Source: Streptomyces sp. CNQ-509 (GTDB lineage: Bacteria > Actinomycetota > Actinomycetes > Streptomycetales > Streptomycetaceae). Taken from it: 64,000 bases of DNA. The stretch covers positions 7,557,447-7,621,446 of the forward strand of contig NZ_CP011492.1 in assembly GCF_001011035.1 (NCBI RefSeq). Direction: 5' to 3'. The notes under the pieces are model-generated. The model was given only the letters and a program-made list of their open reading frames with translations, did no database searches and was not told where the DNA came from. Positions within the stretch are counted from its first letter, which is position 1; every line of letters starts with the position of its first letter. The position numbers were made by a program, and so were the translations under genes. Shown here one piece after another: positions 16,601-25,418 of the stretch.

Positions 16601-17399
16601 ACATCCGACGAGCCGCGCCGAGACCGACACGCCCGCCGACGGGCGGGTGCCGACGGTCATCGCGGACGACGTGCACATCGTGTACCGGGTGCAGGGCGGC
16701 GCCCGCGGCAAGGGCAGCGGCGCCGCCGCGCTGAACCGCATCCTGCGCCGGGACAAGGGCGGCAGGGTGCGCGAGGTGCACGCGGTGCGCGGGGTGAGCT
16801 TCACGGCGTACCGCGGCCAGGCCATCGGCCTGATCGGCTCCAACGGCTCCGGCAAGTCGACGCTGCTGAAGGCCATCGCCGGCGTGCTGCCCACGCACAG
16901 CGGCAAGGTGTACACCAACGGCCAGCCCTCGCTCCTCGGCGTCAACGCGGCCCTGATGAACGACCTCACCGGCGAGCGGAACGTGATGCTCGGCGGGCTG
17001 GCGATGGGCATGACCCGCGAGCAGATCCGCGAGCGGTACCAGAGCATCGTCGACTTCTCCGGCATAAACGAGAAGGGCGACTTCATCACCCTGCCCATGC
17101 GGACGTACTCCTCCGGCATGGCGGCGCGGCTGCGGTTCTCCATCGCCGCGGCCAAGGACCACGAGGTGCTGATGATCGACGAGGCGCTGGCCACCGGCGA
17201 CTTGAGGTTCCGCAAGCGCTCCGAGGCCCGGCTGCGCGAGCTGCGCAAGGAGGCCGGCACGGTGTTCCTGGTGAGCCACACCAACAAGTCCATCCGCGAC
17301 ACCTGCGACCGGGTGCTGTGGCTGGAGAAGGGCGAGTTGGTGATGGACGGGCCGACGGACGACGTGCTGAAGGAGTACCAGGAGTTCTCCAGGCGGTAG
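16587..17399 (+). CDS. ABC polysaccharide export ATPase (TagH/Wzt family)
   Basis: 270 residues. Walker A GSNGSGKSTLLK near residue 88, the insert SLLGVNAALMNDLTGERN typical of Wzt/TagH, signature YSSGMAARL near 175 and Walker B VLMIDEALATGD near 193, followed by the His switch FLVSHTNKS. There is no C-terminal carbohydrate-binding extension as in E. coli O9a Wzt, so substrate recognition probably lies in the permease or is absent. Last gene of the operon; a strong hairpin follows 17 bp downstream. Confidence 0.93.
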   Translation: MAVAEHPTSRAETDTPADGRVPTVIADDVHIVYRVQGGARGKGSGAAALNRILRRDKGGRVREVHAVRGVSFTAYRGQAIGLIGSNGSGKSTLLKAIAGVLPTHSGKVYTNGQPSLLGVNAALMNDLTGERNVMLGGLAMGMTREQIRERYQSIVDFSGINEKGDFITLPMRTYSSGMAARLRFSIAAAKDHEVLMIDEALATGDLRFRKRSEARLRELRKEAGTVFLVSHTNKSIRDTCDRVLWLEKGELVMDGPTDDVLKEYQEFSRR

Positions 17400-17415
17400 C
17401 CGCGCGTACGCGCAG

Positions 17416-17439
17416 AAGGGCCCCGCCGGCGGGGCCCTT
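17416..17439. terminator. Terminator between convergent tagH-like and MMPL genes
   Basis: AAGGGCCCC (17416-17424) pairs with GGGGCCCTT (17431-17439) around a 6-nt loop. The symmetric 9-bp stem could end transcription from both sides. Confidence 0.8.
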
Positions 17440-17457
17440 GCCGTGCGTCCTCGGCGC

Positions 17458-19674
17458 TCACACCCCGGCCGGGGCGCGCTCCGACTCCCCCTCGGGCGCG
17501 GCGGGCCCTGGCCCGGCCTCGCTGAGGCCCACCCGGCCGTGCACCCGGCGCAGCCAGCGCGGCGCGTACCAGGCGTGCCTGCCCAGCAGCCGCATGGCGG
17601 CCGGCACCAGCACGCCGCGGACCGCGATCGCGTCGATGAGGATGGCGAGCCCGCTGCCCAGGCCGAACATCTGGATGAAGCTGACCTGGCCAGTGCCGAA
17701 GGCGAAGAAGCTGACGGCCAGCAGTCCGGCGGCCATGGTCACGATCCGGCCGGTGCGGGCGAGCCCGCTCGTCACCGACGTGGCCGGGTCCGCGCCCGCG
17801 TCGTGCAGCTCCTTGATCCGGCTGGTGAGGAAGACCTCGTAGTCCATGGACAGACCGAAGGCGATGCAGAACATCAGGACGGTCATCGCCGTGTCCATCG
17901 GCTGCGGCGTGAAGCCGAGCAGCCCGCTGAGATGGCCGTCCTGGAAGATCCACACCATCACGCCCATGGCCGCGCCCAGGCTGACGGCGTTGAGGACGAC
18001 CGCCCGCAGCGGCTGGACGACGCTGCCGGTGAAGAGGAAGAGCAGCACGAACGTCGTGATCAGGACCATCCCCACGGCCAGCGGAAGCCGGCTGCCGATG
18101 CTGTCCTTGGCGTCGACCAGCTCCGCGTCGGTGCCGCCGACCAGGGTCTCCACCCCGCCGGGTGCGGGCACCGCGCGGACGTCCTCGACCAGGCGCTGCG
18201 CCGCGCCCGACTTGGGCGCGGGCTCCACGGAGACGGTCAGCCGCTGCGCGTCGGGGCGGCCGAGCGCTTCCGCGGCCGGGCCCGCCGGTCCTGCCGCGCC
18301 GCCGGCGTACGTGCCGTTGCTCGCGGTGACCCGGGCGACGCCGTCCAGCCGGGACAACTCGGTGGCGTACGCGGTGAGGTCGGGCCCGGCGACGGCGCCG
18401 GTGGTCACCACGTCGATGGCGGTGCTGTCGTCGACGGCGAAGTCCTCGCGCAGCTCGGTGGCCACCTGCCGGCTCTGCGCGCTCTCCGGCAGCACCCGCT
18501 CGTCCGGGGTGCCGTAGCTGACGCCCAGCAGCGGGGAGGCGGCCAGCAGCAGCACGCCGAGGACCGGCAGCGCGGTGAGCGCGGGGCGGCGCATGACGGC
18601 GCCGGCGATCCGCCCCCACAGCGGCGCGTCGGGACGCCGCATGGCCCGCGCGCCCGGGATCCGGCCGCGGTTGACGCGGTGGCCGAGGACGGCGAGCAGC
18701 GCGGGGATGATCACCAGCGCGCTGATCGCGGAGATGGCCACGACGCCGATGCCCGCGTAGGCGAAGGACCGCAGGAAGTACTGCGGGAAGACCAGCAGCG
18801 CGGCGAGCGCGGCGACGATCGTCGCGGAGGAGAACGCGATCGTACGGCCCGCGGTCGCCACCGTACGCCGGACGGCCGCGGGTACCTCGTCGCCCGCGGC
18901 CAGCTGCTCGCGGAACCGGCTGACCAGCAGCAGTCCGTAGTCGATGCCGAGGCCGAGCCCCAGGGCGATGGTGAGGTTGACGGAGAACACCGAGACGTCG
19001 GTGAGGCTGCCCAGTACCCACAGCTCGGCGAAGGTGCCGAAGATGGCGACCAGCCCGATCGCCAGCGGCAGCAGCGCCGCGATGACGCTGCCGAAGGCGA
19101 GGACCAGCAGCACGAGGGTGAGGGGTACGGCGATCGCCTCGGCCAGCGCCAGGTCGGCGGCGACCTGCGTGGACACGTCGTTGCTCACCGCCGCCCCGCC
19201 GCCCGCCCTGACGGTGACGCCGTCGCGGGTGCCGGCGTATGCGTCGGTGAGCGTCCTGGCGTGGTCGGCCTCCTTCTCGTCGCCGCCGGCGACATGCGCC
19301 AGGACGAGCGCCTGGCTCCCGTCCTGCGACGTCAGGCCCTCGCCGCCGCGGTCCCAGTACGACATGACGCTGGTGACGGTGGACTCCGCCCGGAGTCCCT
19401 CGGTCACCTCGAGGCCGCGTTCGCGGGCCGCGTCCCCGCCGAGCCCTCCGGACTCGGCGGAGACGAGCAGGACCAGGTTCGTATCGCCCCCGAATCTGTC
19501 GTCGATCACCTCCTGCGCCTTGCTCGACGGCGATCCCGGATCGCTGAAGCCGCCGGCGCTGAGCTTGCCGAAGGCCCCGAAGCCGAGCGCCGCCATGGCG
19601 ACGACCGCGACGACGGCGAGCGCGAGCACGAGCCGGGTCCTGCGCAGTACGAGCTCCGCAATGGGTGTCAGCAC
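17458..19674 (-). CDS. MMPL/RND-family membrane transporter
   Basis: 738 residues with 12 predicted transmembrane helices in two RND repeats, each with a large extracytoplasmic loop (residues ~40-165 and ~370-510). GLGLGIDYGLLLVSRFREQ near 235 and AFGLSMDYEVFLTSRIKE near 605 carry the two GxDYxxFL-type proton-relay motifs of MmpL proteins. Such proteins export lipids or drugs; the cargo is unknown. GTG start at 19674 with AAGGGGAG 5 nt upstream. Divergent from a TetR regulator that probably represses it. Confidence 0.9.
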   Translation of the reverse strand: MLTPIAELVLRRTRLVLALAVVAVVAMAALGFGAFGKLSAGGFSDPGSPSSKAQEVIDDRFGGDTNLVLLVSAESGGLGGDAARERGLEVTEGLRAESTVTSVMSYWDRGGEGLTSQDGSQALVLAHVAGGDEKEADHARTLTDAYAGTRDGVTVRAGGGAAVSNDVSTQVAADLALAEAIAVPLTLVLLVLAFGSVIAALLPLAIGLVAIFGTFAELWVLGSLTDVSVFSVNLTIALGLGLGIDYGLLLVSRFREQLAAGDEVPAAVRRTVATAGRTIAFSSATIVAALAALLVFPQYFLRSFAYAGIGVVAISAISALVIIPALLAVLGHRVNRGRIPGARAMRRPDAPLWGRIAGAVMRRPALTALPVLGVLLLAASPLLGVSYGTPDERVLPESAQSRQVATELREDFAVDDSTAIDVVTTGAVAGPDLTAYATELSRLDGVARVTASNGTYAGGAAGPAGPAAEALGRPDAQRLTVSVEPAPKSGAAQRLVEDVRAVPAPGGVETLVGGTDAELVDAKDSIGSRLPLAVGMVLITTFVLLFLFTGSVVQPLRAVVLNAVSLGAAMGVMVWIFQDGHLSGLLGFTPQPMDTAMTVLMFCIAFGLSMDYEVFLTSRIKELHDAGADPATSVTSGLARTGRIVTMAAGLLAVSFFAFGTGQVSFIQMFGLGSGLAILIDAIAVRGVLVPAAMRLLGRHAWYAPRWLRRVHGRVGLSEAGPGPAAPEGESERAPAGV

Positions 19675-19723
19675 GGTGCTCCCCTTCCTATGTTTATGAC
19701 GTTAACATTGACCCTTGCAGGTG

Positions 19724-19742
19724 ATGTTAATGCTGTCAACAT
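19724..19742. promoter_or_regulatory. Candidate TetR operator in the MMPL/tetR intergenic region
   Basis: A 19-bp imperfect palindrome with half-sites ATGTTxA and TxAACAT. A further TTAACAT half-site lies at 19702-19708, near the MMPL start. It lies between the two divergent starts and is the AT-richest piece of this region, as expected for an autoregulating TetR repressor. Arm length was judged by eye. Confidence 0.5.
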
Positions 19743-19755
19743 GAGGCATGATGCA

Positions 19756-20418
19756 ATGATGAGCGAGGTCAGGAGCGGGAAGGCCGGTTACCACCACGGC
19801 GACCTGCGGAACGCGCTGGTCGACGCGGCTTCCGAGCTGGCCCGCGGCGGCGGGCCCGAGGCCGTCGTGCTGCGCGAGGCGGCCCGGCGCGTCGGCGTGT
19901 CGCCGACGGCCGCGTACCGCCACTTCGCCAACCAGGCCGATCTGCTGCAGGCGGTCAAGGACGAGGGGCAGCGGCGGCTGGCGGACTCCATGGAGAAGGT
20001 GATCGCCGAGACCGAGGGTCCCCCGGGCGGGGATCCCGCCGAGGCCGCCAAGGGCCGGCTCATGGCGCTCGGCCTCGGCTACGTGCGCTTCGCCGTCACC
20101 GAGCCCGGCATGTACCGCGTGGCCTTCTGCCGGGTCGAGCAGGACCGGCAGCCGTGGAACCACGGCGAGGGCGTCGGGGACCTCCACCCGGGAGACGTCC
20201 GCTCCTTCCGGCTGCTCATCGGCGCCATGGACGCCCTCGACGCCGCCGGCGTGATGCGACCGGGCGTACGGACCGGTGCCGAGTTCGCCGCCTGGTCCTC
20301 CGTGCACGGGCTGGCGATGCTCCTCCTCGACGGGCCGCTGAGCGGCCTGCCGCCCCCGCAGCGGGACGCGATCGTCACCCGCACGCTCACCATGATCTTG
20401 GACGGTCTCACCGTGTGA
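19756..20418 (+). CDS. TetR-family transcriptional regulator
   Basis: 220 residues from ATG 19756, the start best placed after GAGG at 19743-19746; ATGs at 19741 and 19759 are alternatives, but 19741 would lie inside the proposed operator. HTH: VVLREAARRVGVSPTAAYRHFANQ near residues 40-63, preceded by YHHGDLRNALVDAA. The C-terminal ligand domain has GLGYVRFAVTEPGMYRVAF, a pattern of the TetR_C_33/WHG group. Most likely represses the divergent MMPL transporter and itself. Ligand unknown. Confidence 0.9.
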   Translation: MMSEVRSGKAGYHHGDLRNALVDAASELARGGGPEAVVLREAARRVGVSPTAAYRHFANQADLLQAVKDEGQRRLADSMEKVIAETEGPPGGDPAEAAKGRLMALGLGYVRFAVTEPGMYRVAFCRVEQDRQPWNHGEGVGDLHPGDVRSFRLLIGAMDALDAAGVMRPGVRTGAEFAAWSSVHGLAMLLLDGPLSGLPPPQRDAIVTRTLTMILDGLTV

Positions 20419-20424
20419 CCCGGC

Positions 20425-20449
20425 AAACGCCTTGCGCACGACGGCGTTT
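20425..20449 (+). terminator. Hairpin after tetR
   Basis: AAACGCC (20425-20431) and GGCGTTT (20443-20449) form a 7-bp stem with an 11-nt loop just after the tetR stop; the right arm ends in TTTC. Confidence 0.45.
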
Positions 20450-20739
20450 CGCGCTTCTTCCGGCGTGCGCGGATTGAGGTGACCACCGCATGCCGCGTCT
20501 TCGTCCTGTACGGCGTACGCTGGACCGGTGCTGTTTGGCGGCATGTGGGCGATAAGGGAGCTTGGGGGTCGCCCGGACCTGCTCGGGGTCACGACGCCGG
20601 CGGCGGCGTGTCCGGAATGGGCACATCTGGGTCCGCGGTGTAGAACGGGAGGCGTGACGGCTATGGCGAAGACGAAACCCCAGCTCCAAGGTGCGCCCGC
20701 CGTCTGCTCCCCGGGGGCGGCAGCCCAGGGCAGTCGCCG
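20450..20739 (+). other. Non-coding stretch before the hopanoid operon
   Basis: About 290 bp with no convincing gene. A short open frame at 20528-20743 has atypical composition and no ribosome-binding site, and I rejected it. The hopanoid promoter should lie here; TTGAGG at 20474-20479 is a possible -35, but no matching -10 stands out. No riboswitch-like structure recognised. Confidence 0.4.
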
Positions 20740-21636
20740 GTGACCCCGGCGGACGACGCTCCGTCGCGTGCCGTACTCGGCCAGGCCGCCGACGAGAACT
20801 TCCCCGTGGCCCCGTTCTTCCTGCCCCGCGCCTGGCGCGGGGACCTGATGGCGCTCTACGGCTACGCCCGGCTCGTCGACGACATCGGGGACGGCGACCT
20901 CGCCCCCGGCGGCGCCGACGCCGCCGCCCTCGGCCTCGGCCCGGACGAGGCCGACGACACGCTCGCGCTCCTCGACGCGCTGGAGGCCGACCTGGAGCGG
21001 GTCTTCACCCCCGGGGCCACGCCCGGCCACCCCCTGATGCGCCGGCTGCGGCCCACGGTCCGCCGCCACCGGCTGTCCCCGCAGCCGTTCCACGGCCTGC
21101 TCCAGGCCAACCGGCAGGACCAGAAGGTCCGGCGCTACGAGACGTACGCCGAGCTGGAGGGCTACTGCGAGCTGTCCGCCAACCCGGTCGGCCGGCTCGT
21201 CCTCGCCGTGACCGGTACCGAGAGTCCCGAGCGCATCCGGCGCTCGGACGCGATCTGCACCGCTCTGCAGATCGTCGAGCACATCCAGGACGTGGCAGAG
21301 GACCTCGGCCGGGACCGCATCTACCTTCCGGCGGAGGACATGCGCCGCTTCGGCGTCACCGAGGCGGACCTCGCCAGGACCAGCGCCGGCGAGCCGGTGC
21401 GCGCCCTGATCCGGTACGAAGCCGACCGCGCCGCGCGGCTCCTCGACGAGGGCGCGCCCCTCGTCGCCAGCGTGCGCGGCCGGCTGCGGCTGCTGCTCGC
21501 CGGCTTCGTGGCCGGCGGGCGCGCGGCCCTCGCCGCCGTCGCCGCCGCCGGTCACGACGTGCTCCCCGGACCCCCGAAGCCCACCCGGCGCAGGCTGCTG
21601 CGCGAGGTGGGGTCGACCCTGCGACGAGAGGGGTGA
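20740..21636 (+). CDS. hpnC: Squalene synthase HpnC (hydroxysqualene-forming)
   Basis: 298 residues, GTG start. In the HpnCDE route HpnD makes presqualene diphosphate, HpnC converts it to hydroxysqualene and HpnE reduces that to squalene. The trans-isoprenyl synthase fold is shown by DENFPVAPFFLPRAWR, the first Asp-rich motif LVDDIGDGD near residue 45 and the second QDVAEDLGRDRIYLP near 185. First gene of the operon; a 7-bp gap separates it from hpnD, with GAGAGGGG as the ribosome-binding site between them. Confidence 0.93.
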   Translation: MTPADDAPSRAVLGQAADENFPVAPFFLPRAWRGDLMALYGYARLVDDIGDGDLAPGGADAAALGLGPDEADDTLALLDALEADLERVFTPGATPGHPLMRRLRPTVRRHRLSPQPFHGLLQANRQDQKVRRYETYAELEGYCELSANPVGRLVLAVTGTESPERIRRSDAICTALQIVEHIQDVAEDLGRDRIYLPAEDMRRFGVTEADLARTSAGEPVRALIRYEADRAARLLDEGAPLVASVRGRLRLLLAGFVAGGRAALAAVAAAGHDVLPGPPKPTRRRLLREVGSTLRREG

Positions 21637-21643
21637 CCGCACC

Positions 21644-22579
21644 GTGACGACACCGTCGCGCGCGGCCTACGCATCCGCACAGGTGCTCACCGCGTACCGG
21701 TACTGCGAGGCCGTCACCGGCCGGCAGGCCCGGAACTTCGCGTACGGCATCAGGCTCCTGCCGTACGACAAACGGCTGGCGATGTCCGCGCTGTACGCGT
21801 TCTCGCGCCGCGTGGACGACATCGGCGACGGCGAGCTGCCACCGGAGGCCAAGCGCGCCCGGCTGGAGGAGACCCGCGGCCAGCTCGACCGCATCCGGGC
21901 CGGCCAGGTCGCCGAGGACGACACCGACCCCGTCGCCGTGGCGCTCGCCCACGCCGCACGCCGGTTCCCGATCCCCCTCGGCGGGCTCGACGAGCTGATC
22001 GACGGCGTCCTCGCGGACGTACGCGGCCAGGAGTACGAGACCTGGGAGGACCTGAAGGACTACTGCCGCTGCGTGGCCGGCGCCATCGGGCGGCTCTCCC
22101 TCGGCGTGTTCGGCACCGTCCCCGGCACCCGGCACTCCGAGCGCGCCCCGGGCCACGCCGACACGCTCGGACTCGCGCTGCAACTGACGAACATCCTGCG
22201 GGACCTGCGCGAGGACGCCGCCGAGGGCCGCAGCTACCTGCCGGCGGTCGACCTCGCCAAGTTCGGCTGCTCCGCGGGCTTCCACGGCGACACCGCGCCG
22301 GCCGGCTCGGACTTCCCCGGGCTGGTGCAGTTCGAGGTGCGCCGCGCCCGCGCGCTCTTCGCCGACGGCTACCGGCTGCTGCCCATGCTCGACCGGCGCA
22401 GCGGCGCCTGCGTCGCCGCGATGGCAGGGATCTACCACCGGCTGCTGGAGCGGATCGCCGCCGCCCCCGAGGCCGTGCTGCGCGGGCGGGTGTCGCTGAC
22501 GGGCCGGGAGAAGGCGTACGTCGCGGTCCGCGGACTGGCCGGGGTCGACGCCCGGCAGGCGAGCCGGAGGTCCCGGTGA
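21644..22579 (+). CDS. hpnD: Presqualene diphosphate synthase HpnD
   Basis: 311 residues, GTG start. Condenses two farnesyl diphosphates to presqualene diphosphate. Squalene/phytoene synthase family: YCEAVTGRQARNFAYGIRLLP at the N-terminus, first Asp motif RRVDDIGDGEL near residue 60, second NILRDLREDAAEGRSYLP near 185. Substrate is likely delivered by the polyprenyl synthase three genes on. The stop codon TGA overlaps the GTG of the next small ORF (GTGA at 22576-22579), which points to coupled translation. Confidence 0.93.
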   Translation: MTTPSRAAYASAQVLTAYRYCEAVTGRQARNFAYGIRLLPYDKRLAMSALYAFSRRVDDIGDGELPPEAKRARLEETRGQLDRIRAGQVAEDDTDPVAVALAHAARRFPIPLGGLDELIDGVLADVRGQEYETWEDLKDYCRCVAGAIGRLSLGVFGTVPGTRHSERAPGHADTLGLALQLTNILRDLREDAAEGRSYLPAVDLAKFGCSAGFHGDTAPAGSDFPGLVQFEVRRARALFADGYRLLPMLDRRSGACVAAMAGIYHRLLERIAAAPEAVLRGRVSLTGREKAYVAVRGLAGVDARQASRRSR

Positions 22580-22806
22580 GCCCCGCGTCCGGCGCCCCCG
22601 CGGCCCCGCCGGACGTACGCGGGGAAGGCCCCGTAAACACGGCGCGCGAGACGGATCGGGAGCGCCCGGAGGCGCCCTCGGCGTGCGCCGCGGCGCACGG
22701 GGCGCAGGGGGCGCAGGGTGGTGCGCCGCGGCCCGCCAAGGTGTGCGGCGCGGCGTGGCGGGCCAGACATAGTGGGTGTCGATACGGGTGGGGAGGTGGC
22801 CGGTGA
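22576..22806 (+). CDS. Small coupled ORF between hpnD and hpnE, function unknown
   Basis: 76 residues. Its GTG overlaps the hpnD stop (GTGA) and its TGA overlaps the hpnE ATG (TGATG), so it fills the gap exactly. Third positions are mostly G/C up to the last ~12 codons. The sequence is Ala/Gly/Pro-rich with a basic, Cys-containing C-terminus (KVCGAAWRARHSGCRYGW) and no recognised domain. From memory S. coelicolor also has one small gene between hpnD and hpnE (the SCO6761 position); no alignment was done. It could instead be a non-functional spacer read through by ribosomes. Confidence 0.4.
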   Translation: MSPASGAPAAPPDVRGEGPVNTARETDRERPEAPSACAAAHGAQGAQGGAPRPAKVCGAAWRARHSGCRYGWGGGR

Positions 22807-24251
22807 TGGCTGATCCCGGCCCGGACAGACGGCCGCGGGCCGTGGTCGTCGGCGGCGGGCTCGCCGGGATGACCGCCGCGATGGGACTCGCCGACTCCGG
22901 TGTCGACGTCACGCTCCTCGAAGGCAGGCCGCGCCTGGGCGGGCTCGCCTTCTCCTTCCGCCGCGGCGAGTTGTCCGTCGACAACGGCCAGCACGTCTAC
23001 CTGCGTTGCTGCACCGCGTACCGCTGGTTCCTCGACCAGGTCGGCGGCACCGGACTCGCGCCGCTGCAGGAGCGCCTGGACGTGCGCGTGCTGGACGCCG
23101 CCACCACGGCCCGCAAAGGCCCCGGCCCGCGCACCGGCACGCTCGGCCGCACCGACCTGCCGGTCCCGCTGCACCTCGCCGCCGGCCTCGCGCGCTACCC
23201 CCACCTGTCGCTCGCGGAGCGCGCGAGCGTGGGCCGCGCCGCGCTGGCGATGCGCCGGCTCGACCCCGCGGACCCCGCCCTGGACGGCGTGGACTTCGCC
23301 AGCTGGCTGCACAAGCACGGCCAGTCGCCGCGCGCCGTCTCGGCGCTGTGGGACATGGTCGGCGTCGCCACCCTCAACGCCTTCGCCCCGCAGGTCTCCC
23401 TGGGGCTGGCCGCGATGGTCTTCAGGACCGGCCTGCTCACCGAGCGCGGCGCCGCCGACATCGGCTGGGCCCGGGTACCGCTCGGCGAGCTGCACGACAC
23501 GCTGGCCCGCCGCCGGCTGGAGCGCTCCGGCACCCGCATCATGATGCGCACCCGCGCCACCGAGCTGCGCCGCGGCCCCGCCGGCGGCTGGCAGGTCGAC
23601 GTCGCCACCGGACCCGAACGCGCGGGCGGCACGCCCGCGACGCTCGACGCCGACACGGTGGTCCTCGCCGTACCCCAGCGCGAGGCGCACGGGCTGCTGC
23701 CGGCCGGTGCGCTCGACCACAAGGACCGGCTGCTGGAGATCGGCACCGCGCCCATCCTCAACCTCCATGTCGTGTACGACCGGCGGGTGCTGCACTCCCC
23801 GTTCGTCGCCGCGATCAACACGCCCGTACAGTGGATCTTCGACCGCACGGACACCTCCGGCCTCGCCGGCACCCCCGGGGGCCGGGGCTGCCAGTACGTG
23901 GCGGTCTCCCAGTCCGCCGCGCAGGACGACATCGAGCGGCCCGTCGCCGAGCTGCGCGAGCGTTACCTCCCCGAACTGGCGAAGCTGCTGCCCGACGCCC
24001 GCGGCGCCGAGGTACGCGACTTCTTCGTCACCCGCGAGCGCACCGCGACCTTCGCCCCGGCACCGGGCGTCGGCCGGCTGCGTCCGGGTCCCCGGACCCA
24101 CGCGCCCGGCCTCGCACTCGCGGGCGCGTGGACCGCCACCGGCTGGCCCGCGACCATGGAGAGCGCCGTTCTCAGCGGTCTCGCCGCGGTCCGCGAGACC
24201 CTCGGCGGCCTGGGTCGAGAAGTGCCGCGGAACCTGCTGGAAGCAGTCTGA
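22806..24251 (+). CDS. hpnE: Hydroxysqualene dehydroxylase HpnE
   Basis: 481 residues. FAD-dependent amine-oxidase-like protein completing squalene synthesis by reducing hydroxysqualene. FAD-binding VVVGGGLAGMTAAMG near residue 14, second FAD contact LLEGRPRLGGLAFSF near 38, NGQHVYLRCCTAYRWFL near 62, and the C-terminal FAD motif LALAGAWTATGWPATMESA near 440. ATG 22806 is chosen for the GGGAGGT located 8 nt upstream; GTG 22803 is adjacent. Confidence 0.93.
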   Translation: MADPGPDRRPRAVVVGGGLAGMTAAMGLADSGVDVTLLEGRPRLGGLAFSFRRGELSVDNGQHVYLRCCTAYRWFLDQVGGTGLAPLQERLDVRVLDAATTARKGPGPRTGTLGRTDLPVPLHLAAGLARYPHLSLAERASVGRAALAMRRLDPADPALDGVDFASWLHKHGQSPRAVSALWDMVGVATLNAFAPQVSLGLAAMVFRTGLLTERGAADIGWARVPLGELHDTLARRRLERSGTRIMMRTRATELRRGPAGGWQVDVATGPERAGGTPATLDADTVVLAVPQREAHGLLPAGALDHKDRLLEIGTAPILNLHVVYDRRVLHSPFVAAINTPVQWIFDRTDTSGLAGTPGGRGCQYVAVSQSAAQDDIERPVAELRERYLPELAKLLPDARGAEVRDFFVTRERTATFAPAPGVGRLRPGPRTHAPGLALAGAWTATGWPATMESAVLSGLAAVRETLGGLGREVPRNLLEAV

Positions 24252-24274
24252 GATCCGTCATCGGAGGAGAGAAC

Positions 24275-25369
24275 GTGCCCCGTCCAGAACCGGACACCGA
24301 CACCGCGGCCACCCCCGGCGCCGCCGAAGTCCTGGCCCTGCTGGACCATGCCCGGGAGCTGACCAACCCCGTGCTGCGTACCGTCGTCGACCGGCTCGTA
24401 CCCCCCATGGACACCGTCGCCGCCTACCACTTCGGCTGGATCGACGCGCAGGGCGACCCCGCTGACGGAGACGGCGGCAAGGCCGTACGCCCCCTCCTCT
24501 CGCTGCTCGCCGCCGAGGCCGCCGGCGCCTCCCCGGAGACCGGCGTCCCCGGCGCCGTCGCCGTGGAGCTGGTGCACAACTTCTCCCTCCTCCACGACGA
24601 CCTCATGGACGGCGACGAGCAGCGGCGCCACCGCGACACGGTGTGGAAGGCGTACGGTCCCGCGCAGGCCATCCTCGTCGGCGACGCCCTCTTCGCGCTC
24701 GCCTGCGAACTGCTGCTGGAACTCGACACGCCCGAGGCGGCACGCGCCGCCCGCCGGCTGAACACCGCCACCCGCAGGCTCATCGACGGCCAGGCACAGG
24801 ACATCTCGTACGAGCACCGCGAGAGCGTCAGCGTCGCCGAGTGCCTGGAGATGGAGGGCAACAAGACCGGCGCGCTGCTCGCCTGCGCCTGCTCCATCGG
24901 CGCCGTGCTCGCCGGCGCCGGCGACGAGGCGGCCGACGGTCTGGAGCGCTTCGGCCTCCATCTGGGCCTGGCCTTCCAGGCCGTCGACGACGTGCTCGGC
25001 ATCTGGGGCGAGCCCGCCGTCACCGGCAAGCAGACCTGGAGCGATCTGCGCCAGCGCAAGAAGTCCCTGCCGGTGTGCGCGGCGCTGGCCGCGGGCGGCC
25101 CCGCCTCCGCCGAGCTGGCGAAGACGCTCGCCGCCGACGCCCAACGCGCCGACGGCCGGAATACCGATGCAAAAAGTGACTTCGACGAGGAAGAATTCGC
25201 TGCCCGGGCCGCGTTGATCGAAGAAGCCGGGGGACGCCGGTGGACTCAGGAGGAGGCACAGAGACAGCACGAGAGCGCTCTCGCCTCGCTCGACGGGGTG
25301 AAGATGCCAGAGGACATCCGCGAACGGTTCGTCGCACTCGCCGACTTCGTCGTCGTACGCCGGCACTGA
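24275..25369 (+). CDS. Polyprenyl diphosphate synthase (farnesyl diphosphate synthase type)
   Basis: 364 residues, GTG start with GGAGGAGA 4 nt upstream. Head-to-tail E-prenyltransferase that probably supplies FPP for squalene. GGKAVRPLLSLLAAEA (GKxxRP) near residue 65, first Asp-rich motif LLHDDLMDGDEQRR near 110, and second FQAVDDVLGIWG near 235 (here DDVLG rather than DDxxD, as in several actinobacterial enzymes). Chain length cannot be settled by eye; context argues for C15. It is followed 49 bp later by shc. Confidence 0.9.
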   Translation: MPRPEPDTDTAATPGAAEVLALLDHARELTNPVLRTVVDRLVPPMDTVAAYHFGWIDAQGDPADGDGGKAVRPLLSLLAAEAAGASPETGVPGAVAVELVHNFSLLHDDLMDGDEQRRHRDTVWKAYGPAQAILVGDALFALACELLLELDTPEAARAARRLNTATRRLIDGQAQDISYEHRESVSVAECLEMEGNKTGALLACACSIGAVLAGAGDEAADGLERFGLHLGLAFQAVDDVLGIWGEPAVTGKQTWSDLRQRKKSLPVCAALAAGGPASAELAKTLAADAQRADGRNTDAKSDFDEEEFAARAALIEEAGGRRWTQEEAQRQHESALASLDGVKMPEDIRERFVALADFVVVRRH

Positions 25370-25418
25370 CACCGACGCCCGGGCCCCGGGCCCGGACGTC
25401 CCTTCGAAAGGGGTGTGC

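Noticed and set aside
15665..19021. A 1118-codon minus-strand frame across the GT/ABC genes and MMPL
   Set aside because: It crosses the terminator at 17416-17439 and lies opposite or out of frame with well-supported genes.
20528..20743. 71-codon frame before hpnC as a small gene
   Set aside because: No ribosome-binding site, unbiased third positions and no motif.
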